64,000 nucleotides of DNA from Okapia johnstoni (lineage: Eukaryota > Chordata > Mammalia > Artiodactyla > Giraffidae), in contig JAGTYA010000026.1 in NCBI GenBank assembly GCA_024291935.2, positions 3,397,501 through 3,461,500 on the forward strand, read 5' to 3'. Below the pieces are notes generated by a model that saw nothing but the letters and a program-made list of their open reading frames with translations, was not told the origin of the DNA and did no database searches. Both the position numbers and the translations under genes were made by a program. Shown here piece by piece: positions 11,221-22,421 of the stretch (its first letter is position 1; each line of letters starts with the position of its first letter).

Positions 11221-12303
11221 TCCTGACCTGCCGTCTCAGCCTAGGAGAAGTGGGGTGAGGAGGGCAGACCTGGTGGGGATCACAGACAAGCGCTCAGAGG
11301 CAGGAGAACCGGGGCACGTTTCGGGGATGGGAGCAGTGGGGGGGAGTGGGCTTGTGTCAAGAGACAGATGAAGCTGGAGTTGGCACCAGGTCTTCAATGC
11401 CAGGCTCAGGAGCAGGCAGGGGCAGCCGGCTCCAAAGGGCAGGGCTGGGAGCAGGAGAGCCAGGCGGAGGGCCAGGGCAAAGGTGGTGTTTGTGGAGCTG
11501 GGAGGGCAGGAGGCAGGGGCGAGGCAGGAAAGCTGGTTTTCCAGAGTGGGGTGAAGCCAGCTGCTGAGAAACTAGCCAAACGGAAGAACTAGGCAGGCTG
11601 CGGTGCCTGCACCTGGCCCTACCTGCTCATCCAGGGGGAGGTTGTACTGACTTAGGATTAGGAGTCCTAGCTGGCTTTGTCACCAAGACAGTTTTGTGAC
11701 ATGCCCCAGAGCAAATTCCTTGCCTCTCTCTGAGCCTCAGTCTTCCCTGCTGTGAACTGGGATGACGACTCCCTAAGGTCTGCCGGAGACATACTTCATG
11801 CAGCCCCGGGGAGGCATGCTGTGAAGGTCAGTCCCAGTCTCTCCTCCTGGGCCTCAGTCTCCATTTCTTTGAAATGAGGGTGAGGGCTAAGGATGGTGGT
11901 GAAGCTGTGGGACGTGGCCAGCTGAGCCTATGCAAAGGTGGAGGGTGGGGTCCGTTCCGTCCTCGGGGCCTTGCACACGTGCAATTTGTTTCTGAGGATG
12001 AAATCTGCAAGGGGGAAGGACCATCATAGGGTGTTAGGGGCTCGAGATTTGGGGAGTGGATGAGGAACTAAGAGCCCTGGGCTCCTCAAGGGCCAGCATC
12101 ATCTGGGACATCTGGGTGTTCTGGGTGGTTGTGGGGGGGAAGGAGTACCCCTAGGGAGTGTCAGGGAACTACAGGGTGATGGGTTGCTTGTTATGGTGAT
12201 TGTGGGTCCTCCTGGATATTTAGGGGGTGGGCAGGGGCAAGGTGCTGATCATTCGACACATTGCATTTCAGGCGCATGAAACGGGCTTTAAGAAGGGATG
12301 CTC
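11221..12303. other. Intergenic, G-rich, one probable MIR
   Basis: G-rich sequence with no supported gene. The segment 11660-11775 (gcaaattccttgcctctctc, tgagcctcagtcttccctgc) looks like a reverse-strand MIR. Confidence 0.45.
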
Positions 12304-12605
12304 GTTAGAAAAAGAGTCGGACATGACTGAAGCGACTTACCACACACACAGGCAGTGTATATACATACGTCAATGCTACTTTCTCAATTTGCCCTACTTC
12401 CTTGGTGACTCAAACGGTAAAGTGTCTTCTTGCAATGCGGGAGACCCGGGTTTGATCTCTGGGTTGAGAAGATCCCCTGGAGAAGGAAATGGCAACCCAC
12501 TCCAGTGCTCTTTCCTGGAAAATCCCATGGATGGAGGAGCCTGGCAGGCTACAGTCCATGTGGTTGCAGAGTGGGACACCACTGAGCGACTTCACTTTCG
12601 CTTTT
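12304..12605 (+). mobile_element. Bov-A tail fragment followed by a Bov-tA SINE
   Basis: At 12304-12350 a detached Bov-A 3' end is seen (gagtcggacatgactgaagc). At 12396-12605 a complete Bov-tA follows, from 'cttccttggtgactcaaacg' to 'gggacaccactgagcgactt'. Confidence 0.85.
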
Positions 12606-12845
12606 CTTTCTCCTTCCCCTGCTGCGTCCACCAGACCATTCTCTGTGTCTGCGTCTCCATTCCTTTCCTCCCCTGCAAACAGGTTCACCAGCACTGTTTC
12701 TCCAGATTCCACCTGTGTGTGCTAACACACAGTCTTGTTTTTCTCTTTCTGACTTACTTCGCCCTGTGTAACAGGCTCCGGGGTCATCCACATCACTACA
12801 ACTGACCAGATCTGTCCTTTTTTACAGCTGAGTAATGGGCATTGG
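12606..12845 (-). mobile_element. Diverged L1 fragment
   Basis: Contains 'tctgtgtctgcgtctccatt' and 'ctttctgacttacttcgccc', matching the reverse strand of the ruminant L1 3' region that is seen better preserved at 13590-14130. Confidence 0.55.
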
Positions 12846-13589
12846 AATTCGTACCCAGGCTACGATACAGATGAACCAGGAGGACACTGTACTGAAAGAG
12901 GGAAGCCAGGCAGGAAGGGACAGATCCTGTAGAATTCCCCTCCTACGAGGTCCCCAGAGGTACCAAATCCATAGGGAGAGACAGTAGGGTGGTGGGGGCT
13001 GGGGGAGGGGACGGGGAGCGAGTGTTTCAGGGGGACAGAGTGTCAGTCTGGGAGGATGGAAGGTTCTGGAGAAGACCGTGGTTATGCTGGACGACAGCGT
13101 GCACGTGCTGACTATCCCTGAGCTGCGCACTGAGTTTAGGAAGGTGAATTCTGTGTCATGCGTGTTTCACCACGATTGTGAGGCGAGTGGGGAGGCTCAG
13201 AGCCTTCGGTCCTGATCCTCAAGGTCGAGCTCGCAGGGACCCGTGGGAAACCGTTGCCTTTCTGGCTGACGGGACTGGGACTGTAGACAGCATCTGGGGG
13301 AATCAGGGACCCCCTGCCTGGGTGGCTGCGGGTGGGGGTGGGGCTGGGGAGGGAGACGGCGTGAGTGACACACACAGAGGGCTGGGCGTCTCAGGGGCCT
13401 TCCCCACAGCTCCCTGCACCATCCACTCAAGCAGAGTCCTTTCCTTCATTCTTATCCCGACATGACGTGTAACAAATGCAGTTGTGACCTGAGTAGATTA
13501 GAAGGTGGGTGGAGCAGGCATATTTGGAAATATTAATACTTGGTATAGTATTAACAAAATTAAAAATTACACTTTCAATATTGTAAATT
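12846..13589. other. Intergenic, nothing recognised
   Basis: The last ~100 bp are AT-rich; the rest is mixed. No exon or named repeat was seen. Confidence 0.4.
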
Positions 13590-14130
13590 AATTTTTTGAA
13601 ATTTATCTTGAGGTGTCATTGATTTACAACACTGTGTTAATTTCTGCTGTATAGCAAAGAGATTCAATTATATATATATATATATATACTTTTTCATATT
13701 CTTTTCCATGATGGTTTATCGTAGGATACAGTTCCCAGTTCCCTGTGCTTCACAGTAAGACCTTACTGCTAACCCCAGACTCCCACTCCAGCCCTCCTCC
13801 ACCCTCCTCTCCCTCGGCAACCACAAGTCTGTTCTCTATGTCTGTGAGTCTGATTCTGTTTTGTAGGTAAGTTCACTTGTATCATATTTTAGATTCCACA
13901 TGTAAGTGATGTATTTGTCTTTCTCTGTCTTACTTCACTGTAGCATGATCATTTCTAGATATCTAGCATAATAATCTGTAGGTCCATCCATGTTGCTGCA
14001 AACGGTATTATTTCCTTCTTTTTTATGACTGAGTAGTATTCCGTTGTGTATATGTACCATATTTTCTTTATCCATCTGTCCACGGACACTTAGGTTGCTT
14101 CCCTGTCTTGGCTATTGTGCATAGTTACAC
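13590..14130 (-). mobile_element. L1 fragment (ruminant/mammalian L1 3' region)
   Basis: Reverse-strand L1: 'ttctgctgtatagcaaagag', 'ctctatgtctgtgagtctga', 'tagattccacatgtaagtga', 'gtccatccatgttgctgcaa' and 'gagtagtattccgttgtgta' occur in the usual order. A (TA)n expansion lies at about 13670-13688. Confidence 0.88.
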
Positions 14131-14139
14131 GTACTTTAA

Positions 14140-14322
14140 AAAATAATTAATTAATTAATTAGTTTGACCGCGTTGGGTCTTAACTGTGGCTTGAGAGACC
14201 TTCGCTGCAACCTATGGGTTCAGTAGCCCCATGGCATGTGGGATGCTTCTGACTAGGGATTGAACTTGCATCCCTGCATTGGAAGGTGGATTCTCAACCA
14301 CTAGACCCACCAGGGAAGTCCC
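14140..14322 (-). mobile_element. CHR-type SINE
   Basis: An ATTA-rich tail complement, then 'tgggtcttaactgtggcttg' and 'attggaaggtggattctcaa', ending 'cccaccagggaagtccc'. This is a reverse-strand CHR SINE. Confidence 0.85.
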
Positions 14323-14429
14323 TGTACTTTCTTTAAAAAGAAATCTTTTTAAAGATCCTGCCACAGTTGATAAGTCAAGAGAGAGGAGCTGGGTGGGCCA
14401 CCTGAACCAGGCTGAGTGTGGAAGAAGTA

Positions 14430-14872
14430 GAAGGGCATTAGGGTGGGTGTGGCTGGGAGTGCGGTGTGGTGTGTGTGTGACCTGCAGCTGTTAACAACAA
14501 ATGGCCCCCGCAACTGAGCGGTTTAAAGCAACAGAAACATTCTCACACAGTCTGCTGTCGGCAGGGCTGGCTTCTTCTGGAGTCTCTGGGGAAAGAGTCT
14601 GCCCCAAGCCCCTCTCTAGCTTCTGACTGTTGCAGAAGATCCCTAATGTTCACAGGGTTGTAGCTGCAAACCTCCAAGCTCTGCCTCTGTCCTCGCTCGA
14701 CATTCTCCGTGTGTCCCTCTGTACAGATTTCTTCTTAGAGGGACACCAGTCGCCTGACTGCAATATGACCTCATCTTTTAAAAAAAATTATTTACTTTTG
14801 GCTGCACTGGGTCTTCGTTGCTGTGCGGGCTTTCCCTAGCTGTGGTGAGTAGGGGCTACTCTTGGTTGCGGT
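14430..14872 (+). repeat. Left arm of a 443-bp inverted repeat
   Basis: I aligned this segment base by base with the reverse complement of 15188-15630. The lengths are equal, there are no gaps, and only two bases differ (position 14520 against 15540, and a G/A in the tcctcgctcg block near 14695). The arm contains an old LTR-like repeat and the first 95 bp of the CHR SINE at 14778-15062. A spacer of 315 bp separates the arms. Confidence 0.98.
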
Positions 14873-15062
14873 TCATGGGCTTCTCATTGCGGTGGCTTCT
14901 CTTGTTGCAGAGCACAGGCTCTAGGTGCTCAGGCTTCAGTAGCTGTGGCACATGGGCTTAGTTGCCCCGCAGCATGTGGAATCTCCCTGGACCAGGGATT
15001 GAACCTGTTATTCCCCTGCATTAGCAGGATTCTGAACCACTGGACCACCTGGGAAGTTCGAC
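14778..15062 (-). mobile_element. CHR-2-type SINE with 13-bp target-site duplication
   Basis: Reverse-strand element running from 'ttaaaaaaaattatttactt' to 'ggaccacctgggaagttcg'. It is flanked by the perfect direct repeat ATGACCTCATCTT at 14765-14777 and 15063-15075. The interrupted old repeat continues on the right side (gatctaatcacatctgcaag). Confidence 0.93.
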
Positions 15063-15187
15063 ATGACCTCATCTTGATCTAATCACATCTGCAAGGACCC
15101 CACTTCCAAACAAGGATCCCTTTGAAGGTCCCAGGTGGATGTAAATTTACTTGGAACACAGTAGGGGGGACACTACTTGGAACACAC

Positions 15188-15630
15188 ACCGCAACCAAGA
15201 GTAGCCCCTACTCACCACAGCTAGGGAAAGCCCGCACAGCAACGAAGACCCAGTGCAGCCAAAAGTAAATAATTTTTTTTAAAAGATGAGGTCATATTGC
15301 AGTCAGGCGACTGGTGTCCCTCTAAGAAGAAATCTGTACAGAGGGACACACGGAGAATGTCGAGTGAGGACAGAGGCAGAGCTTGGAGGTTTGCAGCTAC
15401 AACCCTGTGAACATTAGGGATCTTCTGCAACAGTCAGAAGCTAGAGAGGGGCTTGGGGCAGACTCTTTCCCCAGAGACTCCAGAAGAAGCCAGCCCTGCC
15501 GACAGCAGACTGTGTGAGAATGTTTCTGTTGCTTTAAACTGCTCAGTTGCGGGGGCCATTTGTTGTTAACAGCTGCAGGTCACACACACACCACACCGCA
15601 CTCCCAGCCACACCCACCCTAATGCCCTTC
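15188..15630 (-). repeat. Right arm of the 443-bp inverted repeat
   Basis: Inverted copy of 14430-14872 (441 of 443 bases identical). It carries a broken-off copy of the SINE end (15188-15282), so the duplication happened after the SINE inserted. The 12-bp word acttggaacaca occurs twice just left of the arm (15149-15160 and 15175-15186). Confidence 0.98.
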
Positions 15631-15639
15631 CCATCACGG

Positions 15640-16300
15640 AAGGGACCCCAGGCCAGGGTCCACTTTTATGGTCCAATCAAACCATGAAAGGTCATGTTCT
15701 GATTGCCTCTTGTTGGTTGAAAACTTTTAGCTTCCAAGGCCTTCCCTGAGCTCCAAAGAATAAATTTAATTTAATCAGAGAAATGAGAAAATGCAGAAAC
15801 AAAGGGAAATAGTCAAACAAGGCAAAATAATAACTTAGCCATTGTACAAGGTCAAGGACCTTTAGTTCCTCCTCTAAGGCTGTAGGTAATATTCTGAGCC
15901 ATGTCCATTGAGCTGGTTTGTAGATACTGGAACCCCCACCAGGGGGAAGAAATTAAATGTGTGCTGCCCATGAGCAAAGAGACCCCAAACCGGCTGGAAC
16001 CAGAGGGTTGATAATGCTGACTCCCAATTACCTCACTATCAACCAGTCAGAAGAATGTCCACGAGCTGGTCTCACACGCCACACTACCTCCTCCCCAGCA
16101 TGTAGCCTCTTCCTCTTTTCCCTATGAAATCTCTAAGCAAAATCTGGGGAGGGAGGAGCTGGTTCTTTGGGTCATGAGTCCACCTTCTCCCCAGGGCTCC
16201 TGGCTTCCTCAGTAAAGCTGTCTGTCCTTCTTCCCAGCACTTGCCTCTCAGTATTGGATTCTTGAGTGACGAGCAGCTAAACCCGAGTCTGGTAACAAAG
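15640..16300 (+). mobile_element. Candidate solo LTR of an endogenous retrovirus (ERV1-like)
   Basis: The stretch has LTR-like layout: a CCAATCA box near 15675, an A-rich middle, then 'cctcagtaaagctgtctgtc' resembling an R-region poly(A) signal. The end resembles class-I LTR U5 sequence (tattggattcttgagtgacg) and stops near 'ggtaaca'. No internal retroviral genes flank it. The boundaries and the family are uncertain. Confidence 0.5.
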
Positions 16301-16879
16301 AGAGCTGGCGAGAGGGATGGTAGAAAGGCTGACCAATAAGTACACACTCTGGGCCCAACTGTGCACAGTTCCCCATGAGCAGAAATTCTTAACTCAGCGC
16401 TGCTGTGCTGGAGGGGGAGGAAACCAAGCTACAAGGCCCTCAGGATCTGGAAGGGGCTCATCTATGGGAAGGCTGCCTCACACTGACGGATGATGGAGGC
16501 GGAGCCCTGTGGGTGGGCGTGTGTGGCCACCATGTGCTCACCTGGCATGATGGGCAATGCCCTTGCAAATGCTCAGCTCCCAGGTGGTGCTGCTGAGGCT
16601 CACCCAGCCTGGGCCACGTGCCGCGTGTCTGGCAGATGGCCACTCCAAGTGAACCGAGGGGTCCTTCCTTTTTCCAGCTGTCTCCTGGGAGTTGATTCCT
16701 CTGAATTATGAACAGAGTGTAAGCTGATCAAGGAAGGGGAGGGGAGGAGCAGATAGACCCTGGAAGCCAATCAATCATGGCTGTAGCCACTGCAGCGATT
16801 GCTCATGGAGCATCTGTTTCAAGCATTCTCCTCCTACAAACCCTCCTCTGCCCCTCTGAGGCTGGCATTAAGTGTTATC
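16301..16879. other. Intergenic, nothing recognised
   Basis: No exon or repeat family was identified. Confidence 0.4.
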
Positions 16880-17235
16880 ATCTGGGGCAACTGTATTTTC
16901 CAAAAGATGGTTATGACAACATCTCCAGTCCCACATGATCTTCTAGAACCTTCCCACTGCCCCACCAAGGAGTGGGGTCTAATTTTTCCACCTTTGAACC
17001 TGGATGGGCTGCAGATTCACGCTGGCTGGAACCTGTGAGCCACTAGGAGCCACCGGTAGGTGATTCGGCTGCTCTCACCAAAGGCAGTTTGGGAGGAAGC
17101 CCAAACTGGAGGCCTGGATCCAGAGCCGGCCGTGAGCCCTGCTGGGTCCCTAGCCCACAGGTGCCCCGGGAGACAGGACATGGTTGGTGTTTTAAGCCAC
17201 TGCGTGTTGCGGTCATCTGTTACACAGGAATAGAT
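16880..17235 (+). mobile_element. Old MLT1-like LTR remnant
   Basis: Diverged sequence ending 'ttttaagccactgcgtgttg' and 'catctgttacacaggaatag', the usual 3' end of old MaLR LTRs. The interior is weakly preserved. Confidence 0.5.
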
Positions 17236-17239
17236 CACA

Positions 17240-17370
17240 GCGTCGACAGCCAGTTTCTTAGTGAGAAAGATGAGGCTCAGAGAGCTGGGGTCAACTTGCC
17301 CGGGGCCACACAGCAAGCCAACAGGGGAGTCTGGATTCAAACCCAGTTTGATGATTTCCAAGCACAGGGT
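17240..17370 (+). mobile_element. MIR SINE
   Basis: 'agatgaggctcagagagctg', 'caacttgcccggggccacac' and 'attcaaacccag' are in forward MIR order. Confidence 0.75.
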
Positions 17371-17458
17371 CCACACAGCTGACATTTTCTCCACCTGAAC
17401 ATATGCACAAATGCGTGTCAGTGAGGCCGCCTGGGCCAGGAAGCAAGCCACTTAGAGG

Positions 17459-17735
17459 ACATTCCTGGTAGTCCAGTGGTTAAGAATCCGCCTGCCAATG
17501 CAGGGGACACAGTCATGATCCTTGGTCTTGGAGGGTTCCACGTGCCATGGAGCAACTAAGGCTGGGAGCCACAGCTACTGAAGTCTGTGCTCTGCAACCA
17601 GAGAAGCCACGGCAGTGAGAAGCCCTCACACCGCAACTAGAGACCAGCCCCTGTCCGCCACAACGAGGGAAAGCCTGCGTGCAGCACTGAAGACCCAGCT
17701 CAGACAAAAACACAGTAAGTAAATATATAAAAATT
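17459..17735 (+). mobile_element. CHR-2-type SINE
   Basis: The head 'acattcctggtagtccagtg', the body 'gccatggagcaactaaggct' and 'agaagccacggcagtgagaa', and an A/T-rich tail (aagtaaatatataaaaa) are present. Confidence 0.88.
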
Positions 17736-18244
17736 TGAAAAAGCTACTCAAAGCCTTTGGTACAGGTGCGGAAGGGACAGTGCTCGGTTGGGGGCAGAGA
17801 CTTGGGCTGGGAGGGGCGCCTGTGGGTGGGGGGCCTGGGCCGCCTTGCCCTCAGCCCCCGTCTTCACTCATCTGGTGTCTCACATGCTCCTTCCTTTGCT
17901 GATACTGCTTCTTGGAGCACCCACTGTGTGCAGGCTCCCACTCAGCTAGGCGCTCAGAGTCAAATGTGAGTTGAAGTTCCTGCCGCCACACGTTCCTGGT
18001 CCAGTGAGGAAGGCAGGCCCCTATGGGTCCACCACCATCCAGCCCCGTCACAGGGGGACACACTCAATACAGAGGGTGAGTTGTGCCGCCAGCAGGGCTC
18101 ACGCTGTGTCTACGGGGCCTCTAGAAGGGGACCCTGCCTCCCCAGGAGGGTGGAATCCTTGCCTGGCTGCTCACTGCTGCAGCCCCCTCGCTTGACGTGT
18201 CACAGCGGCAGCTAATGTGTCCAAGGGGGTGGGTGAGTGTTGGG
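17736..18244. other. Intergenic, nothing recognised
   Basis: GC-rich; no coding or repeat signal was recognised. Confidence 0.4.
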
Positions 18245-18400
18245 CTCCGCTCCAAACACGTGACACGCACTGATCGGTCTAACTCTTTATGCCCATCTTA
18301 CAGATAAGCAGGACTGAGGCAGGGAGGAGCTATGTAACGTGCCCAGGTCCCCCAGCCAGCAGGGACAAGGCCTGGCTGTCTCGGTCTGGAACCTGTGCTT
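18245..18400 (+). mobile_element. MIR SINE, diverged
   Basis: 'cccatcttacagataagcag' followed by 'gaggcagggaggagctatgt' and 'aacgtgcccaggtcccccag' matches a diverged forward MIR. Confidence 0.6.
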
Positions 18401-19536
18401 GGAGCTACAGACAGTGGGTGCTTGAGAAACGTCTGCTAAAGGCTGATCTGGGGTGATAGCTGAGTGGAGGCTGGGTGTTGAGCAAGGCAGCAGGAAATGG
18501 AATTCCAGAGGCTGATAAACATCGTCTGTGGCTGCTGGTTATGGCGGAGCCCGTGAGCCCCGGGGAAGGGAACGGAAGGCTGGTTTAGGCTGGGAGCAGA
18601 GGTGTCAGTAGGCTTCATTCCGCACAGCTGCGCTGTCCGCCTCCGGGGTGTGTCCAGTGGGATGATTTCAGGCAGCAGTGAGGGAAGCGACCTGGTGCTA
18701 AACAGCATTAAGTCACAAGGTGACAAAGACGTTCCCTTTCCAGTTATCCAGCAGTCCTGAATAAACAGGTTCGGTTTCAAGGTCATGATGACTAATTCCT
18801 TTTATTCTTTTTTTTTTTTTTTAACAAAAAGAGCAGCTCCTGGGTTAAGAGCCTTGAAGGGTGGCTGAATCTATCAACAGTTTTAGAATATTATTTTTCA
18901 CCACAGTCACTGTTACAGTCGCTTTCTGCTTATTCCAAGTAATGCTGTGTTTCAGCCCGTATTAGGTTTATGGCAAACATCTGAAATCCCCAAGTCACAG
19001 AGGTTTCCGTGCATTTCTCTCATACAAATGCAGTCCTGAGGTGCCTTTTCCAAGGCTGGTAGGGAAGTTCCATGACCATCAGGAACCCAGCCTTTTTCTA
19101 TCTTGTTGCTGTACTCCCTCATGGTCCAATATAGTGGCCCATGCTCCACCTACCATGTCTGCATTCCAGCTAGAAGGAAGGAAGAAGGGGATGCTGAAGT
19201 GCACATCCCCCTTTAAAAAAAAAATACTTCTAGGAAGTTCCAACCACCACTTCTGCCCATCTGTAGAACTTCGGCTGAATGGCCATACCTTGCTACAAGT
19301 CAGGTTGGGAAATATAGTCTGGATCCAGGCAATGAAAAGTTAGGGCTGCAGTGTAAAGTGAGAAGATATGAACAGGTACTGAGGACCCCCGCCATGTCTG
19401 CCATGTACTGCTTTCCTTTTGTGATGGGGAAATTATGTTCATTTAAAATTCTGTGAAGAAAGAGAGTCACTTTGGAGAAAAAGGTAAGAAAATAAAAGAA
19501 CAGGTAGTACAGAGCAAAGACAGAAGTTGCCAAGCT
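18401..19536. other. Intergenic, probable old repeat remnants
   Basis: A 14-base T run lies near 18811. The segment 18860-19330 has the look of an old LTR remnant (for example 'ggttgggaaatatagtctgg' near 19303), but I cannot name it. No exon was seen. Confidence 0.35.
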
Positions 19537-19752
19537 GGGGACTCCCCTGGGGGTCCAGCGATTGAGAACCCACCTGCCAGTGCAGGGGATGGGGGTTCGA
19601 TCCCTGGTGTGGGAAGATCCCACATGCCACCAGACAACTAACCCGTGCGCCCCAACCACTGAGCCCACGCTCTGCAACGAGGAGTCACCGCTTGCCGCAA
19701 CCAGAGACAGCCTGCGCAGCAACAAAGACCCGTGCGGCGCCCCCCCCCCCAA
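19537..19752 (+). mobile_element. CHR-2-type SINE with a C-tract tail
   Basis: From 'ctcccctgggggtccagcga' through 'gggggttcgatccctggtgt' and 'ccagacaactaacccgtgcg' to a run of 13 C followed by AAATT. The normal A-rich tail is largely replaced by the C run. Confidence 0.88.
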
Positions 19753-21908
19753 ATTGCCAAGCTGGCCCTGGAATTACCGACGCTTGGGAACCCTGCTGTG
19801 AAGACAGAAACACGAAGTGGGTGTGCAAGCTCAGGATCACGTTGGCTCTCAGGCCTGGGCATGGAGAGGGGCCTGCAGCAGGGGAGACCCCGGGGGAGAG
19901 GGGGGAGTTGGGGGTGAAGTTTGTCCCAGAAGAGAGGCTGAGAGGCTCTGAGCCAGGCTGGGGGGTGAAGTAGGGACAGCAGCTACCGGCCTGCTGAGAA
20001 GGGCCCCGGGTAAGCCTTCCCAGAAAGGGCTGCAGGTTCCTGCCGGCCTGCCTGTTCGTTTTGGAAGGAGGAGCTGAGGTCGGGGCTTGCGATGGGGTTT
20101 AAGAAGAAAAAGGCAGCTTGGACCTGAGGCGGTGAAGTTAAAGGGGGCCAGGTCAGAGGTCGGTAGGTCAGAGGCTGCTGGGGTCCGCTAGGCTAAGCCC
20201 GGGGCGGTCCTGAGTAAGTGACGTCCTGGTGTACTGATGCAGCGGGACTCGTGACCTTGTCTGCGTCTGCCGCCCGTGTCCTCACAGCCCCGGGAGCCTC
20301 CCCTGATCCGCCCCCCACCCCCGGGCCCCCTGCGCCTCGGTCGGCCACGCTCCCCGCTGTGCCCTGATGTCAGGAGCAGGGCCTGGCACAGGAAGGCCAC
20401 GACAGTGGGTGACCGACCACCTCTGCGTCTGTGCCCAGACTCCCCCCGGGAAGCTTTTCGTGGACAGAGGCAGCTCCAGGTGGCAAGGGCTTGATCGCCC
20501 CAGATATAAAGGGGTGGAGACAGAAGCATGGCTCTTTGCTCTGCCTGGTCCCCGGGCGGGAAGCCAGGGGATGGGCCTATTTCCAGCACCGAAGTATTTT
20601 GAGCAGAGTATTTTTGGAGCACACAAACCTTATTTTAGCTTTTGGGGTCACTCCCACCCTGTGGTGAGACTGCACAGCCTTCCCTGGGAGCCCCTGGCTT
20701 TGCTTCCCACCCCAAGCTGGGCCACTTTTCCCGGGCCTGTCTGGGGACTAGAAAGTTCTGCGGGCCAGGCTGACCCGATTGGTCTGGCAGAATGACGGGA
20801 GACCTCAACTTCTGCCCCTCCTGCTTTGAGACCTCTTGCTGATCACCAAGCTCCTCCGTACCATTTCCTTCCCTGTCAAAGGGGAAAACAACCTCCCTTG
20901 ATACAGTTCAAGGCTCTGTGAGATGAAAACAAGAGGCAAAGCGGCCATATAGCCTTAACCAGTGCCACCTTCTTCCTAAGGGACAATTCCTGTCAGTACA
21001 TTTTTTTTCCCTTGTAACTTTCCTGAACCTGCATAGAACCAGCCCCATTCACCTACTTGCAGCCTCCTGAACAAGCCCTCCAATTTCTTGCCTCCTGGCC
21101 TCTGCACTCGCTGTCTTGTGCCTAAACCACTCACCACCTGGCAAACTCCTATTAATCCTACGAAACCCAGCTCAAAAGGCCCCTTGTCTGAAACACAGTT
21201 GGATGTCCTGGATATTGCAGGGGCCTTGGAGTCACCAGGCTTGGGTTCTTTTCCTGTCTCTGCCTTGTGACTTGACAGATCACTTTGACTCTCAGGACTT
21301 CAGTTTCTCCACTTGTAACTGTTTCTCTGTTTGTCTTAACATCAGCACCATGTTTTATTCGTCCCCACGCTCTTTTTCCTCCCTAGTACCTAAGGCAGTC
21401 ACTATGCCAGGGTAATAATAAATCAGCACTAACTTCTCGATGACCTTGTCGTCTGGAAGCCCCAGGGGAAGGCAGAGTACCCCCAAATTTACTCACAGGA
21501 AATTCAGGGTTGAGCGTTCAATACCAGTAAGAAGTTAACTGCCTGCGGGCAAAGGTGTGACTCTTTCCTCTGCGAGGCCTTGTCCCCTGCGTGGGTCCAG
21601 ACGTTGGATGCTCAGAGCTGTAAGGACTCAGAGCTCAGCTTTGGGGACCCGGCGGGTGTCGGAGGCAGCTCAGTGTCACCCTCCTGGGGGGAGCTGTGGG
21701 CACCGTGTCTCTCCTGCTGGGACAGAAGCGGCTCCCATCCTGGTAACGTCTACACAGTATGCCCTGGCGCTCAGCAAACACTGACGAGTGATGAGTGAAT
21801 GATGCTGGGCAGGCTCCTCACCCTAGACCTCACTTCCTTTAGCTTTTAAAGCTTTATTTCCTTTAAAGACAAGTGGCTGTGTCTTTAAACTTGTTTATAA
21901 TATTATAT
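19753..21908. other. Intergenic, with L2-like and MIR-like remnants
   Basis: The segment 21030-21200 (gcctctgcactcgctgtctt, ctggcaaactcctattaatc, aacccagctcaaaa) looks L2-like, and 21205-21320 looks like a reverse-strand MIR. 20180-20640 is GC-rich with overlapping open frames on both strands and no family resemblance. No gene is supported. Confidence 0.4.
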
Positions 21909-22122
21909 CGGGCTTCTCTGGTGGCTCCGTGGTAAAAGAATCTGCCTGCAGTGCAGGAGACTTGGGTTCAAACTCGGGGTAGGGAAGATCCCCTGAAGGA
22001 GGAAATGGCAACCCACTCTAGTGTTCTTGCCTGGGAAATCCCATGGACAGAGGAGCCTGGCAGGCTACAGTCCACGGGGTTGCAAAAGAGTTGGACACAG
22101 CTTAGCGACTCAAGAACAACAT
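21909..22122 (+). mobile_element. Bov-tA SINE
   Basis: Complete forward element from 'gggcttctctggtggctccg' to 'acagcttagcgactcaagaa'. Confidence 0.92.
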
Positions 22123-22138
22123 ATAAACAAGAACATAC

Positions 22139-22172
22139 ACGTGTGTGTGTATATATATGTATATATATATAT
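22139..22172. repeat. TG/TA simple repeat
   Basis: A GTGTGT run passing into TATATATA, lying between two SINEs and probably derived from their tails. Confidence 0.85.
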
Positions 22173-22421
22173 TTTTGGCTGCCCTGGATCTCTGAGGCTG
22201 TGCTCACGCTTTCTCTAGCTGTGGCAAAGGGGGCTCCTCTCCAGTTGCGGGGCACAGGCTTCTCGTCGCAGGGCCTGGGCTCTAGGGAGGGTGGGCTCAG
22301 TAGTGGCAGCACGGGGGCTTGACTGTCCTGTGGTGTGTGGGATCTTCCCGGACCAGGGACTGAACCTGTGTCCCCTGCATTGGCAGGCAGTTTCTTAACC
22401 ACTAGACCACCAGGGAAGCCC
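22173..22421 (-). mobile_element. CHR-2-type SINE
   Basis: Reverse-strand element from 'tggctgccctggatctctga' through 'ttctctagctgtggcaaagg' to 'agaccaccagggaagccc'. Confidence 0.9.

Noticed and set aside
14630..14839. Identical 69-residue open frames at 14630-14839 (+) and 15221-15430 (-), which could look like a duplicated gene
   Set aside because: They are the same stretch of old repeat plus SINE in the two arms of the inverted repeat. The frame ends inside SINE sequence and matches no protein family.
21909..21990. tRNA-like sequences at SINE heads throughout the window
   Set aside because: They are tRNA-Glu-derived SINE heads with degraded structure, not tRNA genes.
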